Origin: an uncultured beta proteobacterium | GTDB taxonomy: Bacteria > Pseudomonadota > Gammaproteobacteria > Burkholderiales > Burkholderiaceae_C | Reading direction: 5' to 3' | Length of the DNA stretch: 35,938 nucleotides | Assembly: GCA_903920695.1 (NCBI GenBank) | Contig: CAIXNB010000084.1 | Location: 1-35,938, forward strand | Part shown: one piece after another, positions 18,446-26,951 of the stretch | How positions within the stretch are numbered: position 1 is the first letter of the stretch | Layout of the letters: each line of letters begins with the position of its first letter | Made by a program: the position numbers and the translations under genes | The notes under the pieces: generated by a model | The model's database searches: none | What the model was told of the DNA's origin: nothing | The model's input: the letters and a program-made list of their open reading frames with translations, nothing else

Positions 18446-19423
18446 CTAGCGCAACACCGCCGCGTTGAGGGGTGTCAGCGGCTTGTGGTGAAGCAGGTAG
18501 CCGATCAGGTTGTCCGCTGCCAGATGGGCCATGGCCAGGCGCGTCGGCACCGTGGCGCTGGCAATATGCGGCGTCAACACGACATTGGGCACGGTCAAGA
18601 GATCCGGATGCACCTTGGGTTCGCCCTCGAACACATCGAGTCCGGCGGCGGCAATGGTCCGATTGCGCAGCGCGACGGCCAGCGCCGCATCATCGACAAT
18701 GCCGCCGCGCGCGATGTTGACCAGCGTCGCCGTTGGCTTCATCTGCGCCAGTTCGGCAGCGCCAATCGCATGATGCGAGGATGCCGAGTACGGCAGCACC
18801 AGCACCAGGTGGTCGGCCGTCCTGAGCAATTCTTCCTTGCTCACATACGATGCTTGGCACTGCGCCTCGGTCGCCGCGTCGAGCCGGGATCGGTTGTAGT
18901 AAATCACTTTCATGCCAAAACCATGCGCGCCGCGCCGAGCGATGCCCTGGCCGATGCGCCCCATGCCCAGGATGCCGAGCGTGGCGCCATGAATGTCAGC
19001 GCCGGTGAACATGTCATAGCGCCAGCGCGTCCACAATCCCGCGCGCAGGAAATGTTCGCTCTCGGTCAAGCGCCGGGCCGTTGCCATCAGCAGCGCAAAG
19101 CCGAAATCGGCCGTGGTCTCGGTCAGCACGTCCGGTGCGTTGGTGCCCAGCACACCGGCCGCCGTCATCGAATCCAGATCGAAGTTGTTGTAGCCAACCG
19201 CCATGTTGGCGCAGATTTTGAGCGGCGGGCAGGCCGCCAGCAAGGCCGCGTCGATGCGCTCGCTGCCAGTGGTGAAGACGCCTTGCTGGCCCTGTAGTTG
19301 TTCGATCAGCCGCGCAGAGGTCCATAGCACGTCGTCCTGGTTTGACGTCACATCGAAGTGCTGCGCCAGCTTGTCAATCACTTCCGGAAAGACGGCGCGC
19401 GCGATCAGGATCTTGGGTCGCAT
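18446..19423 (-). CDS. D-isomer-specific 2-hydroxyacid dehydrogenase (glyoxylate/2-ketogluconate reductase-like)
   Basis: This is an NAD(P)-dependent oxidoreductase that interconverts 2-keto and D-2-hydroxy acids. The 325-residue protein has the Rossmann motif GMGRIG (153-158) and the catalytic triad R239 (ARGG), E268 (FEGEP) and H286 (TPHIAS). The motifs VGYNNFDLDSMTAAG and APDVLTETTADFGFALLMATARR fit the GhrB/TkrA subgroup acting on glyoxylate, hydroxypyruvate or 2-ketogluconate. NRSR after the second Rossmann strand (YYNRSRL) favours NADP over NAD, by family experience. It follows nhaD by 21 bp on the same strand and could be its downstream partner in a transcript. Confidence 0.92.
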   Translation of the reverse strand: MRPKILIARAVFPEVIDKLAQHFDVTSNQDDVLWTSARLIEQLQGQQGVFTTGSERIDAALLAACPPLKICANMAVGYNNFDLDSMTAAGVLGTNAPDVLTETTADFGFALLMATARRLTESEHFLRAGLWTRWRYDMFTGADIHGATLGILGMGRIGQGIARRGAHGFGMKVIYYNRSRLDAATEAQCQASYVSKEELLRTADHLVLVLPYSASSHHAIGAAELAQMKPTATLVNIARGGIVDDAALAVALRNRTIAAAGLDVFEGEPKVHPDLLTVPNVVLTPHIASATVPTRLAMAHLAADNLIGYLLHHKPLTPLNAAVLR

Positions 19424-19444
19424 GCCACTGGGCTTTCAACTGTC

Positions 19445-20728
19445 TCAGTGGAACAAGCGGTACTGCACAACATAAGTCGCGGCGCCAGCCAGATAGCCGA
19501 GCAGCGCCAGGCCGCCGATCTTGCGCGCGTACCAGAAGAAATCAATTTTCTCCAGCCCCATCGCCGCCACGCCAGCGGCCGAGCCGATGATCAGGATCGA
19601 GCCGCCGGTGCCGGCGCAATAGGCGATGAATTCCCAGAGGAAACTGTCAGTCGGGTACTGCGCCAGGTTGTACATGCCCATGGAGGCCGCCACCAGCGGC
19701 ACATTGTCCACGACAGCGCTGGCCAGGCCGATGATCAGCACGATGATGTCCTGACGGCCAACCGTCTTGTCGAGCCACTGCGCCAGCGAACTCAGCACAT
19801 GGGTATGTTCCAGCACGGCGACGGCCATCAGAATGCCGATGAAGAAGATGATGGAACTCATGTCGATGCGCGTCAGCGCATGGACCAGCGTGAAATGCCG
19901 CTTGTGGTGATCTTCCTTCTTCAGATGCAGCAGGTCGCCAACCATCCACAAGACGCCCAGACCGAACAGAATGCCCATGAAGGGCGGCAAATGCGTCACG
20001 GTCTTGAACACTGGCACACCAACCAGAATGCCAAGCCCCAGAATCAGCATCAGGTTGCGCTCGAAGACGGTGGAACGCAGCGTGCCGTCATCGGGCTTGT
20101 GCTTGGGCGCGACCACCGGACGGTCACCGAGAACGAAGCTGGTCACCGCCAGCGGCACCAGCAGATTGACCATCGAAGCCAGGAACACGCTTTTCATGAT
20201 CGACAACGTGGTGATCTGATTGCCGATCCAGAGCATGGTGGTGGTGACGTCGCCAATCGGCGTCCAGGCGCCGCCGGCGTTGGCGGCAATGACAATGATG
20301 CCGGCAAAGAAGATCCGGTCGTCACGCTTGTCGAGCAGTTTCTTCATCAGCGAGATCATGACGATGGTGGTGGTCAGGTTGTCCAGAATCGAGCTCAGAA
20401 AGAAGGTCACGAATCCGACCAGCCACATCAGGCTTGAGAGGCGCGTGGTCTTGATGCGCGAGGTGATCGCCAGAAAACCTTCGTGCGCATCGACGACCTC
20501 GACGATGGTCATGGCCCCCATCAGGAAGAAGACAATCTGCGCCGTGCCCATCAGCGAGCGGTTCAGGTCGGCATCAACCTGGTTGATGTCGCCGCTGGCC
20601 AACGCATAAATCGTCCACAACCAGCCCGCTCCCATCAGGGCCGAGGCCGATTTGCTGATCTTGAGCGGATGCTCCAGGGCAATGGCCAGATAGGACAGAA
20701 CAAAGATGATGGCAACGGCAGTCAACAT
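19445..20728 (-). CDS. nhaD: Na+/H+ antiporter, NhaD type
   Basis: This is an inner-membrane sodium (or lithium)/proton antiporter, 427 residues with about eleven to twelve membrane helices. Characteristic segments are SSILDNLTTTIVMISLMKKLL, IVIAANAGGAWTPIGDVTTTMLWIGNQ and ASAVVDNVPLVAASMGMY, the last two containing the conserved aspartates of the NhaD/ArsB superfamily. AAGG lies ahead of the ATG. It lies 51 bp downstream of pncB on the same strand. Ion specificity is inferred from family. Confidence 0.9.
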   Translation of the reverse strand: MLTAVAIIFVLSYLAIALEHPLKISKSASALMGAGWLWTIYALASGDINQVDADLNRSLMGTAQIVFFLMGAMTIVEVVDAHEGFLAITSRIKTTRLSSLMWLVGFVTFFLSSILDNLTTTIVMISLMKKLLDKRDDRIFFAGIIVIAANAGGAWTPIGDVTTTMLWIGNQITTLSIMKSVFLASMVNLLVPLAVTSFVLGDRPVVAPKHKPDDGTLRSTVFERNLMLILGLGILVGVPVFKTVTHLPPFMGILFGLGVLWMVGDLLHLKKEDHHKRHFTLVHALTRIDMSSIIFFIGILMAVAVLEHTHVLSSLAQWLDKTVGRQDIIVLIIGLASAVVDNVPLVAASMGMYNLAQYPTDSFLWEFIAYCAGTGGSILIIGSAAGVAAMGLEKIDFFWYARKIGGLALLGYLAGAATYVVQYRLFH

Positions 20729-20779
20729 GGGCTTTACCTTGATTCGGGTTTGTTGTTATGCGAGCAAGACTGGGATCGA

Positions 20780-22015
20780 TTATCCGGGCTGCGTGATATC
20801 AAAAACCTGGCGCAGGTAGGCCAAGTATTTTTCATCGTCACACATGTCCTTGGCCGGCGAGTCTGACAGTTTGGCCACCGGCTGGCCGTTGCATCGCACC
20901 ATCTTGATGACGTTCTGCAGTGGCTCGTAGCCGAGGTCGTTGGTCAGGTTCGTGCCAATGCCGAAAGCAAGCTGGCAGCGCCCCTTGAACTGCAGATACA
21001 GCTCGATCGTGCGCGGCACGGTCAACCCATCGCTGAAGATCAGGGTCTTGGTGCGCGGGTCGACGCGGTTGTGGTGGTAGTGATCAAGCATGCGCTCGGC
21101 CCACGCGAACGGGTCGCCGCTGTCGTGGCGCGCGCCGTCGAACAGCTTGCAGAAATAGAGGTCGAAATCGCGCAGGAAGGCGCTCATGCCGTAGACATCG
21201 CTCAGGGCGATACCGAGGTCACCCCGGTACTCCTTGGCCCAGGATTCAAAGGCATAGATCTGACTGTCGCGCAACCGCGGGCCGAGCGCCTGGCAGGCCT
21301 GCAGGTATTCGTGCGCCATCGTGCCCAGCGGTGTCAGACCGAGCTTCATGGCATACAGCACGTTGCTGGTGCCTGCGAGTTGCCCACTCATGCCAGCCAT
21401 ATTGCCGGGGCTCTGTGAGGTGCCCAGGCGATTCGACAACACGCGCAGCACTTCCTCGTGCCAGGCGTTGGAGAAACGCCGACGCGTGCCGTAGTCGGCG
21501 ATCTTGAGATCATGCAGACCTTCCCCGCGCAACTGTGCAATCTTGAGATCAAGCCGCTTGCGCCCCTCCATCAGATCCGGCAACTGCTGTGTGTTGCGGA
21601 AGTAAACCTCGTTGACGATCGCCAGCACCGGGATCTCGAACAAGATGGTGTGCAGCCACGGGCCGCGAATCGTGATATCAATCTCACCCGAGGGCAGCGC
21701 GGTCACGCTGATGTACTTCTCGTTGAGTTTGAACAGACCGAGAAAATCAACGAAATCACTCTTGATGAAGCGCAGCGAACGCAGGTAGATCAGCTCGGCG
21801 TCCTGGAAATGCAGGCTGCACAGGAATCTGATTTCGTCGCGGATCTCATTGACGTGCGCGGCCAGATTGTGTTTGGCCTGGCCCGTCGCCGGATCAATTC
21901 CGGGGTTGCGGCATTTGAACTTGTAGTCGACCTGGGCACCGGGAAACTGATGCAGGACCGCCTGCATCATGGTGAACTTGTACAGGTCGGTATCGAGAAG
22001 ACTGGTGATGATCAT
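20780..22015 (-). CDS. pncB: Nicotinate phosphoribosyltransferase
   Basis: This is the NAD salvage enzyme that joins nicotinate to PRPP with ATP use. The 411-residue length and the N-terminal signature [21 protein letters not shown] are those of proteobacterial PncB. Other motifs are [38 protein letters not shown] (containing the family histidine), [19 protein letters not shown] and [10 protein letters not shown]. The start at 22015 has a poor RBS. It lies 84 bp after the nitroreductase gene on the same strand. Confidence 0.96.
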   Translation of the reverse strand: MIITSLLDTDLYKFTMMQAVLHQFPGAQVDYKFKCRNPGIDPATGQAKHNLAAHVNEIRDEIRFLCSLHFQDAELIYLRSLRFIKSDFVDFLGLFKLNEKYISVTALPSGEIDITIRGPWLHTILFEIPVLAIVNEVYFRNTQQLPDLMEGRKRLDLKIAQLRGEGLHDLKIADYGTRRRFSNAWHEEVLRVLSNRLGTSQSPGNMAGMSGQLAGTSNVLYAMKLGLTPLGTMAHEYLQACQALGPRLRDSQIYAFESWAKEYRGDLGIALSDVYGMSAFLRDFDLYFCKLFDGARHDSGDPFAWAERMLDHYHHNRVDPRTKTLIFSDGLTVPRTIELYLQFKGRCQLAFGIGTNLTNDLGYEPLQNVIKMVRCNGQPVAKLSDSPAKDMCDDEKYLAYLRQVFDITQPG

Positions 22016-22099
22016 GCGTGCGACTTATTAAAACTATCAGTTGTATGTTGGCGTGCCACCCAGGTATTTACCCGATCAGCGCGGCCGTCATGCAGGCAC

Positions 22100-22795
22100 T
22101 CACTCAAGCCAGTGCGTGAACTCGGCCACCGGCACGCGCGGCGTGTGAAAGCTGTTGACGATCGCGCTCTGGTCAGCATAGCCCAGGGCCATGCCACAGA
22201 CCTGCATCTCGTCGGCGCTCGCACCCACATGCGGCAAGGTGATCTTGTTGAACATGTTCCAGGCCTGCTGCGGACAGGTATGCAGACCGCGTCCGCGCGC
22301 CGCCAGCATGATGTTTTGCAGGAAGGTGCCGTAATCGAGCAGAGCGCCACGCCCCATGGCGCGATTGACCGTGAAAAACAAGCCGACTGGCGCATCGAAG
22401 AACCGGAAGTTGCGCTGCATCTGCATGTGCATCTGGTCGCGGTCCGCCTTGCCGATGCCGAGCAAACCATAAAGGCCCCAGCCGTTCTCGCGCCGGCGTT
22501 CAATGTAGGGACTGAACCACTTGGCCGGGTAGTAGTCGTATTCTTCCTGGTATTGAAGCGCCAGCGCCGGGTTGTCGCGTATTGCGTCATGGGTGGCACA
22601 AACCTTGTCAACCAAAGCGGCGCGACTGGCGCCCTGCACGACGTAGACTTTCCAGGGCTGGGTATTGGTGCCCGATGGCGCGCGACTGGCCACCTGCAGC
22701 AGATCCTCCAGCGTCTGGCGCGGCACGCTCTGCTGGGTGAAGGCACGTACCGCCATGCGCGAGGTGATGGCATCGTCGACTGAAATAGGGTTCAT
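22100..22795 (-). CDS. FMN-dependent nitroreductase family protein
   Basis: The 231-residue protein belongs to the nitroreductase superfamily, whose members reduce nitro groups or quinones with FMN and NAD(P)H. FMN-binding motifs are SRMAVRAFTQQSVP near the N-terminus and ASRAPSGTNTQPWKVYVVQG around residues 36-56. The C-terminal GALLDYGTFLQNIMLAARGRGLHTCPQ also fits. It resembles the nitrobenzoate reductase (PnbA/NfnB) group. Its start overlaps the stop of the thioesterase gene (ATGA). The substrate in vivo cannot be read from sequence. Confidence 0.9.
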   Translation of the reverse strand: MNPISVDDAITSRMAVRAFTQQSVPRQTLEDLLQVASRAPSGTNTQPWKVYVVQGASRAALVDKVCATHDAIRDNPALALQYQEEYDYYPAKWFSPYIERRRENGWGLYGLLGIGKADRDQMHMQMQRNFRFFDAPVGLFFTVNRAMGRGALLDYGTFLQNIMLAARGRGLHTCPQQAWNMFNKITLPHVGASADEMQVCGMALGYADQSAIVNSFHTPRVPVAEFTHWLE

Positions 22796-23238
22796 ACAAG
22801 TTTCTCCAGAACAGATTTGAGTTGGGGTGGCAAGGGCACGGGGCGACGGCTGTGGCGGTCAACATAGACATGAATGAAGTGCCCTTTGGCCGCAGTCAGC
22901 GGCTCGCCCTGGGCGAACAGGCCGACTTCATAGCGCACACTGCTGCTGCCCAGTTTGGCCACGCGAATGCCGGCATCCACCATCTGCGGAAAAGCCAGCG
23001 GTGCAAAATAGTTGCACTGGGTCTCGATCACCAGGCCGATGACCTCGCTGCGCTCAATGTCAAGTGCGCCCTGCTCGATCAGGTGGGCATTGACCGCAGT
23101 ATCGAACCAACTGTAATAGACGACATTGTTGACGTGGCCGTAGGCATCGTTGTCCATCCAGCGCGTGCCGATGCTGCGAAACACCTTGTAGGCAGTGCGC
23201 GGCTCAGCCTGGGGTTTTTCGGATTTCTTTTCACTCAT
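22792..23238 (-). CDS. Acyl-CoA thioesterase, 4HBT (YbgC/FadM-like) hotdog family
   Basis: The 148-residue hotdog-fold protein has the 4-hydroxybenzoyl-CoA thioesterase signature RWMDNDAYGHVNNVVYYSWFDTA, with the catalytic aspartate and the GHVNN segment. It likely hydrolyses an acyl-CoA or aromatic CoA ester in the cytoplasm. The first about 15 residues are a charged extension (KKSEKPQAEPR). It is the first gene of a minus-strand run and is translationally coupled to the nitroreductase gene. Confidence 0.9.
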   Translation of the reverse strand: MSEKKSEKPQAEPRTAYKVFRSIGTRWMDNDAYGHVNNVVYYSWFDTAVNAHLIEQGALDIERSEVIGLVIETQCNYFAPLAFPQMVDAGIRVAKLGSSSVRYEVGLFAQGEPLTAAKGHFIHVYVDRHSRRPVPLPPQLKSVLEKLV

Positions 23239-23362
23239 GGTCCCTGATTCTGCCAGTGCGCGAAGATCGTCCTTTGATCCAACTCGCGCCGACCCAAAAA
23301 AGCGGCTTGACAGCCTGTGACAAGACCGTGAATAACCCGATTTCTAGAATTCACGGTCTAAT

Positions 23363-23379
23363 ATGTTGCATTGCAGCAA
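23363..23379 (-). promoter_or_regulatory. PhaR-like operator 1 upstream of the phasin promoter
   Basis: The minus-strand reading TTGCTGCAATGCAACAT ends 7 bp before the -35 box of the phasin promoter. It matches operator 2 at 15 of 17 positions in inverted orientation. PhaR, the PHB-responsive repressor, is known to bind TGC/GCA-rich sites at phaP promoters in related bacteria. Confidence 0.7.
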
Positions 23380-23386
23380 AAAACAC

Positions 23387-23414
23387 TTGTCAGCGCGAAA
23401 GACATCCCTATAAT
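23387..23414 (+). promoter_or_regulatory. Sigma-70 promoter of the phasin gene
   Basis: TTGTCA (23387-23392) and TATAAT (23409-23414) are separated by 16 bp. The -10 box is a perfect consensus and the -35 box matches at five of six positions. A transcription start around 23421 would give an approximately 83-nt leader before the ATG at 23504. The promoter is framed by two copies of a 17-bp TGC-GCA motif, a repressor arrangement. Confidence 0.85.
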
Positions 23415-23421
23415 TCGACCC

Positions 23422-23438
23422 ATGCTGCACTGCAACAT
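23422..23438 (+). promoter_or_regulatory. PhaR-like operator 2 at the phasin transcription start
   Basis: ATGCTGCACTGCAACAT lies immediately at or after the predicted transcription start, where bound repressor would block polymerase. It pairs with operator 1 (23363-23379) across the promoter. Confidence 0.7.
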
Positions 23439-23503
23439 AAACCCGGAAGTCCCAGGTTTCGGCGCAGATACCCTTGTTACCACACCCTACTGGAGATACT
23501 CAT

Positions 23504-24046
23504 ATGTTGACCGTCGAACAAGTCCTGGCTTCACAAAAAGCAAACCTCGAAACCCTGATGGGTCTGACCGCCAAAGCCTTTGAAGGCGTCGAGAAGATTG
23601 TTGAACTGAACCTGACCGCTTCCAAGGCCGCACTGGCTGAAACGTCCGAGCACGCCAAGGCTCTGCTCAGCGTGAAAGACGCGCAAGAACTGATGGCTGT
23701 GCAAACCGCCATGTTCCAACCCCTGGCTGAAAAGACCGCTGCCTACAGTCGTCACCTGTATGACATCGCTTCCGGCTCCACAGCTGAATTCAGCAAGACC
23801 GTTGAAAGCCAGGCTGTGGACGCCCAGAAGAAATTCATGGGTCTGGTTGACAACGCCGCCAAGAACGCACCGGCTGGTTCTGACACCGCTGTTGCCGTGA
23901 TGAAGAGCGCCGTTGCTGCCGCCAGCAATGCACTGGAATCGGTGCAAAAGGCTGTCAAGCAGGCAACCGATGTCGCCCAATCCAACTTCAATGCTGTGGC
24001 CGCTTCGGCTGTGGATGCTGCCAAGCCCGCTTCGAAAAAGCGTTAA
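23504..24046 (+). CDS. phaP: Phasin family protein (PHB granule-associated)
   Basis: This small amphipathic protein coats polyhydroxybutyrate granules. The 180-residue product starts [18 protein letters not shown] and continues [24 protein letters not shown], the phasin_2 signature of betaproteobacteria. It is helical, cysteine-free and ends in a basic AKPASKKR tail. GGAGA precedes the ATG at 23504, which is preferred over an upstream in-frame ATG at 23474 that would add ten residues unlike the family. Codon use is strongly biased, consistent with high expression. Regulation by PHB through PhaR is inferred from the flanking operators. Confidence 0.95.
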   Translation: MLTVEQVLASQKANLETLMGLTAKAFEGVEKIVELNLTASKAALAETSEHAKALLSVKDAQELMAVQTAMFQPLAEKTAAYSRHLYDIASGSTAEFSKTVESQAVDAQKKFMGLVDNAAKNAPAGSDTAVAVMKSAVAAASNALESVQKAVKQATDVAQSNFNAVAASAVDAAKPASKKR

Positions 24047-24113
24047 TTGACAGACCGGGCTGAAGAAATATTGAAAAAAAATAGGCATTTTTGACGGTGA
24101 TCTCTAAAAAAAT

Positions 24114-24125
24114 AGGGAAAACCCT
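24114..24125. promoter_or_regulatory. Palindrome AGGG-AAAA-CCCT upstream of the candidate small RNA
   Basis: This perfect 4-bp inverted repeat with a four-base spacer is 11 of 12 identical to the core at 2106-2117 in the aor/mod divergent promoter. It lies just after TTGACG (24091-24096), a fair -35-like box, so it would overlap a -10 region. A shared regulator is possible. Confidence 0.35.
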
Positions 24126-24126
24126 G

Positions 24127-24250
24127 AGATACTTAAGTCAAGTCAGATTTTGAGAAACTCGCGTTTCTAAAGGTTGTCTCCTCGGGTCCTTTCGTAACCT
24201 ACAGGTTCAGGGATCCCTTAAGGGCTGGTCGCAAGACCAGCCCTTTTTTT
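24127..24250 (+). ncRNA. Candidate small RNA downstream of phaP
   Basis: The roughly 120-nt stretch has three successive stem-loops with four-base loops: AGAAAC-TCGC-GTTTCT (24153-24168), AACC-TACA-GGTT (24196-24207) and a strong terminator (24222-24250). Between the first two is a C/U-rich single-stranded segment with TCTCCT and TCCTTT, the kind of anti-Shine-Dalgarno sequence used by base-pairing regulators. It starts about 80 bp after the phasin stop, has no plausible reading frame, and has a -35-like TTGACG upstream. It may alternatively be just a long phaP 3' UTR or a 3'-derived RNA. The 5' end is a guess. Confidence 0.35.
24222..24250 (+). terminator. Rho-independent terminator after phaP / candidate small RNA
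   Basis: A perfect 9-bp stem GGGCTGGTC (24222-24230) and GACCAGCCC (24235-24243) with a GCAA tetraloop is followed by seven T residues (24244-24250). The T-tract runs into the stop codon of the convergent MFS gene. It is the clearest intrinsic terminator in the window. Confidence 0.93.
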
Positions 24251-25478
24251 ATGCGCCCAATCCTGCACGCACCGGAATGCGCGCCTCACGGATCGGCAAA
24301 TGGAGCAAGGCGGCACCAATTGCCAGCACGATGTCGATGTACCAGACGCCGTTGTAATTGCCGGTGGCCTCCAGCACGCGACCGCCAAGCCAGGCCCCCA
24401 GAAAACCACCGACCTGATGCGTCAGCATCACCACGCCAAACAGCGTCGCCATGTTGGCCGTGCCAAAGAACTTGGCCACCAGACCAGCGGTCGGCGGCAC
24501 CGTGGACAAAAAGGTTAAGCCCATGACAGCGGCAAATGCCAGCATCACAACGGCGTTCTTGGGCGCCAGCAGGAACAGCAGCACGGCCAGCGCGCGCGTG
24601 GCGTAGACCAGCGACAGCAGGGACTTCATGCGCCAGCGGCCCACGGCCCAGCCCATGGCAATGCTGCCGACAATGTTGAACAGGCCGAGCATGGCCAACG
24701 ACCAGGCACCGTACTGCAGCGGCAGACCACACATGGCGACGACGCCGGGCAGGTGCGTGCCGAGAAAAGCCACATGAAAGCCGCAGACAAAGAAGCCGCC
24801 CGCCAGCATCAAATAACTTGGGTTGTGCAAGGCTTTACGCACCGCAGCCAGCGCGCCAAGCGGCGCCTGCCCGGCCGCTAGCGGATGGCCGGCCTGGCCG
24901 CGCAGCAGATAAGCCGCCGGCAAAGCCAGCAGCACAATCAACGCCAGCACCTGCATCGCGTTGGCCCAGCCGAAGGCCAGCATCAAGGCGCCGGCAATCG
25001 GCGCCATCAAAAATTGTCCGAACGAGCCACCGGCGTTGACGATGCCGGTGGCCAGCCCGCGCATGCTGGAAGGAATCATGCGCGTGGTGGCTGCCATCAA
25101 CACCGCCGGGCCGGCCATGCCGGCGCCACCGGCGGCCAGTATGCCAATCGAGAAGGTCAAACCGGCGGTGCTGCTCATCCAGGGCGTTATAAAAGTCCCC
25201 AGTGCCACGAGCAAAGCGCCAACCAGCAGCACCCGCCCGGCGCCGACCCGATCCGCCATAGCGCCGGCAAAGGGCTGCGTCAAACCCCAGCACAACTGGC
25301 CAAAGGCAAAAGCCAGGCTGATGTTGCCAACACCGATTCCGGTGGCCGTGTTGAGAGGGCTCAGGAACAGGCCCATGGTCTGGCGCGTGCCCATGGTCAC
25401 GGCGAAGGTGCCGGCTGCCGCCAGCAGCACCAGCCAGGCGGCCACTGCCGGCTGGCTCGGGGTCAGCGACTTATTCAT
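24249..25478 (-). CDS. MFS transporter
   Basis: This is a 409-residue major facilitator with about twelve membrane helices. The N-terminal half has GTRQTMGLFLSPLNTATGIGVGNISLAFAFGQLCWGLTQPFAGAMADRVGAGRVLLVGALLVALG, with the MFS motif A (GAMADRVGAGR). The sequence resembles the OFA/NarK-like monocarboxylate or drug carriers of Burkholderiales, but the substrate is not predictable. Its start overlaps the 3' end of the MarR gene by 8 bp, so the regulator probably controls its own downstream carrier. It converges on the phaP region and shares the T-tract of that terminator with its stop codon. Confidence 0.9.
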   Translation of the reverse strand: MNKSLTPSQPAVAAWLVLLAAAGTFAVTMGTRQTMGLFLSPLNTATGIGVGNISLAFAFGQLCWGLTQPFAGAMADRVGAGRVLLVGALLVALGTFITPWMSSTAGLTFSIGILAAGGAGMAGPAVLMAATTRMIPSSMRGLATGIVNAGGSFGQFLMAPIAGALMLAFGWANAMQVLALIVLLALPAAYLLRGQAGHPLAAGQAPLGALAAVRKALHNPSYLMLAGGFFVCGFHVAFLGTHLPGVVAMCGLPLQYGAWSLAMLGLFNIVGSIAMGWAVGRWRMKSLLSLVYATRALAVLLFLLAPKNAVVMLAFAAVMGLTFLSTVPPTAGLVAKFFGTANMATLFGVVMLTHQVGGFLGAWLGGRVLEATGNYNGVWYIDIVLAIGAALLHLPIREARIPVRAGLGA

Positions 25479-25962
25479 TGCTGGCTGTGCTCGTAGCTGG
25501 CGAGAGCAGTTCCAGCGCCTCGTCGATCAGCGTGTGCAGTGTCATCAAACGTGGCATGCCGAGCAGGCGGTTCAGGCTGGTTTGCGCCACCTTCCAGTGC
25601 CGCTGCGCCGCCTGGCGCTTGTCACGCCCGCAGTCTGTGATGCTGATCAGGCGGCTGCGCCCATCGGCGCCCGCCGCCATGTCAACCCAGCCTGCCGCAA
25701 GCAAGGGTTTGAGATTGCGCGTCAAGGTCGAAGCCTCCATCTTCATGGCCTGGGCCAGCGCACCGGGCTGGATCGGTCCAAGTTTGAGAACATGGGACAG
25801 CAGCGAATACTGCGTCGTGCGCAGGCCGACACGCGCCAGTTCGGCGTCGTAATGCTGCGTGATGCGCCGCGTCAACTGGCGCAGTTTGAGATTGGTGCAG
25901 CCCTGCAGCTTGGCAGCCGCCGGTTCGATGCTTGAAAGTGGATTGGCAATCATGCGCCGCAT
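25471..25962 (-). CDS. MarR family transcriptional regulator
   Basis: The 163-residue winged-helix protein shows the MarR core: LRQLTRRITQHYDAELARVGLRTTQYSLLSHVLKLGPIQPGALAQAMKMEASTLTRNLKPLLAAGWVDMAAGADGRSRLISIT, with the recognition helix near MEASTLTRNLKPL and the wing GADGRSR. MarR proteins usually bind a palindrome in their own promoter and release it on ligand binding. The ATG at 25962 lies inside a 14-bp palindrome and there is no clear RBS; an ATG at 25953 is the alternative. It overlaps the downstream MFS gene and diverges from the PaaI-type thioesterase gene. Confidence 0.9.
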   Translation of the reverse strand: MRRMIANPLSSIEPAAAKLQGCTNLKLRQLTRRITQHYDAELARVGLRTTQYSLLSHVLKLGPIQPGALAQAMKMEASTLTRNLKPLLAAGWVDMAAGADGRSRLISITDCGRDKRQAAQRHWKVAQTSLNRLLGMPRLMTLHTLIDEALELLSPATSTASNE

Positions 25963-25974
25963 TGTAGCTACAAT
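25961..25974. promoter_or_regulatory. Perfect 14-bp palindrome overlapping the marR start codon
   Basis: ATTGTAGCTACAAT is fully self-complementary. On the minus strand it supplies the A and T of the marR start codon or lies just upstream of the alternative start. It is a probable autoregulatory operator. Confidence 0.6.
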
Positions 25975-25976
25975 AC

Positions 25977-25988
25977 TTGCATATGCAA
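25977..25988. promoter_or_regulatory. Perfect 12-bp palindrome TTGCATATGCAA
   Basis: This fully symmetric site lies two bases from the 14-bp palindrome in the 50-bp gap between divergent marR and the thioesterase gene. TTGCATATGCAA-like sequences are typical MarR-family operators. It may control both the MFS operon and the thioesterase-glyoxalase pair. Confidence 0.65.
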
Positions 25989-26012
25989 CATTAATCGAAG
26001 AACGAAAGCACT

Positions 26013-26564
26013 ATGAGCAAAACGAACCACCTCGAAACCTGGTTAGCCCAAGAAGAAATCATCCGCAAGGCCATGGCCGCCGGCCCCGGTCCGGGTGTCG
26101 CAACCAAAGAGCAAGTCGCCGGCAAGACCGGGCTCGAATTCATGCTGGCCATGCTGCGCGGCGAACTGCCCTCCGCACAGATCGCGCAAACGCTGGACTT
26201 CACCGTGGTTGAAGTCGCTCTCGGTCATGCCACGTTTCAGGGCACACCCGGGCTGGCCCACCTCAACCCCATGGGAACGGTGCACGGTGGCTGGTTTGCC
26301 ACGCTGCTCGATTCGGCACTCGGTTGCGCGGTTCATACCCGCATGGCGCCGGGTCAGGCCTACACCACGGCAGAGCTGAGCGTCAACATCGTGCGCGCGT
26401 TGACGACCAAAGTCAGCCGTGTGCGCGCCGAGGGCAAAGTCATCCACTGCGGGCGACAGTTGGCCACCGCCGAAGGCCGACTCATCGGCCCCGACGGCAC
26501 GCTCTATGCCCACGCCACTACGACCTGCCTGGTGTTCCCGCTTGCGTCACAATCGGCAGCATGA
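26013..26564 (+). CDS. PaaI-type hotdog thioesterase
   Basis: The 183-residue protein has the acyl-CoA thioesterase signature [28 protein letters not shown] (about residues 85-112), with the HGG and the catalytic acidic residue of PaaI/HGG-motif enzymes. It probably hydrolyses phenylacetyl-CoA-like or other aromatic CoA esters. An N-terminal extension of about 60 residues precedes the domain. The stop overlaps the gloA start as ATGA. It is divergent from the marR-MFS operon, so it may share its control. Confidence 0.88.
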   Translation: MSKTNHLETWLAQEEIIRKAMAAGPGPGVATKEQVAGKTGLEFMLAMLRGELPSAQIAQTLDFTVVEVALGHATFQGTPGLAHLNPMGTVHGGWFATLLDSALGCAVHTRMAPGQAYTTAELSVNIVRALTTKVSRVRAEGKVIHCGRQLATAEGRLIGPDGTLYAHATTTCLVFPLASQSAA

Positions 26565-26947
26565 GATTCCTCCACACCATGCTGCGCGTCGGCGACCTGC
26601 AGCGCTCGATTGATTTCTACACCCAGGTCCTGGGCATGCAACTGCTGCGCAAGACCGAGAACCCGGACTACAAGTACACATTGGCCTTCGTCGGCTACGG
26701 CAAGAACCCGGAACACGCCGAGATCGAACTCACCTACAACTGGGGCGTCGATTCCTATGAGCAGGGCACGGCGTTCGGCCACCTGGCGCTGGGCGTGCCC
26801 GACGTCTACGGCGCCTGCGAAAAGATCAAGGCCGCCGGCGGCAAGGTGACGCGCGAAGCGGGTCCGGTCAAGGGCGGCAGCACGGTGATTGCCTTCGTCA
26901 CCGACCCGGATGGTTACAAGATTGAGCTGATCGAAAGAGCTCTGTAA
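26561..26947 (+). CDS. gloA: Lactoylglutathione lyase (glyoxalase I)
   Basis: This enzyme converts the hemithioacetal of methylglyoxal and glutathione to S-lactoylglutathione in the cytoplasm. The 128-residue product starts [26 protein letters not shown]. The four metal ligands fall at H5, E56, H74 and E122, exactly the positions of the nickel-dependent Escherichia coli enzyme. The ATG at 26561 overlaps the thioesterase stop by four bases. The gene converges with eda, 4 bp apart. Confidence 0.96.
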   Translation: MRFLHTMLRVGDLQRSIDFYTQVLGMQLLRKTENPDYKYTLAFVGYGKNPEHAEIELTYNWGVDSYEQGTAFGHLALGVPDVYGACEKIKAAGGKVTREAGPVKGGSTVIAFVTDPDGYKIELIERAL

Positions 26948-26951
26948 GGGT

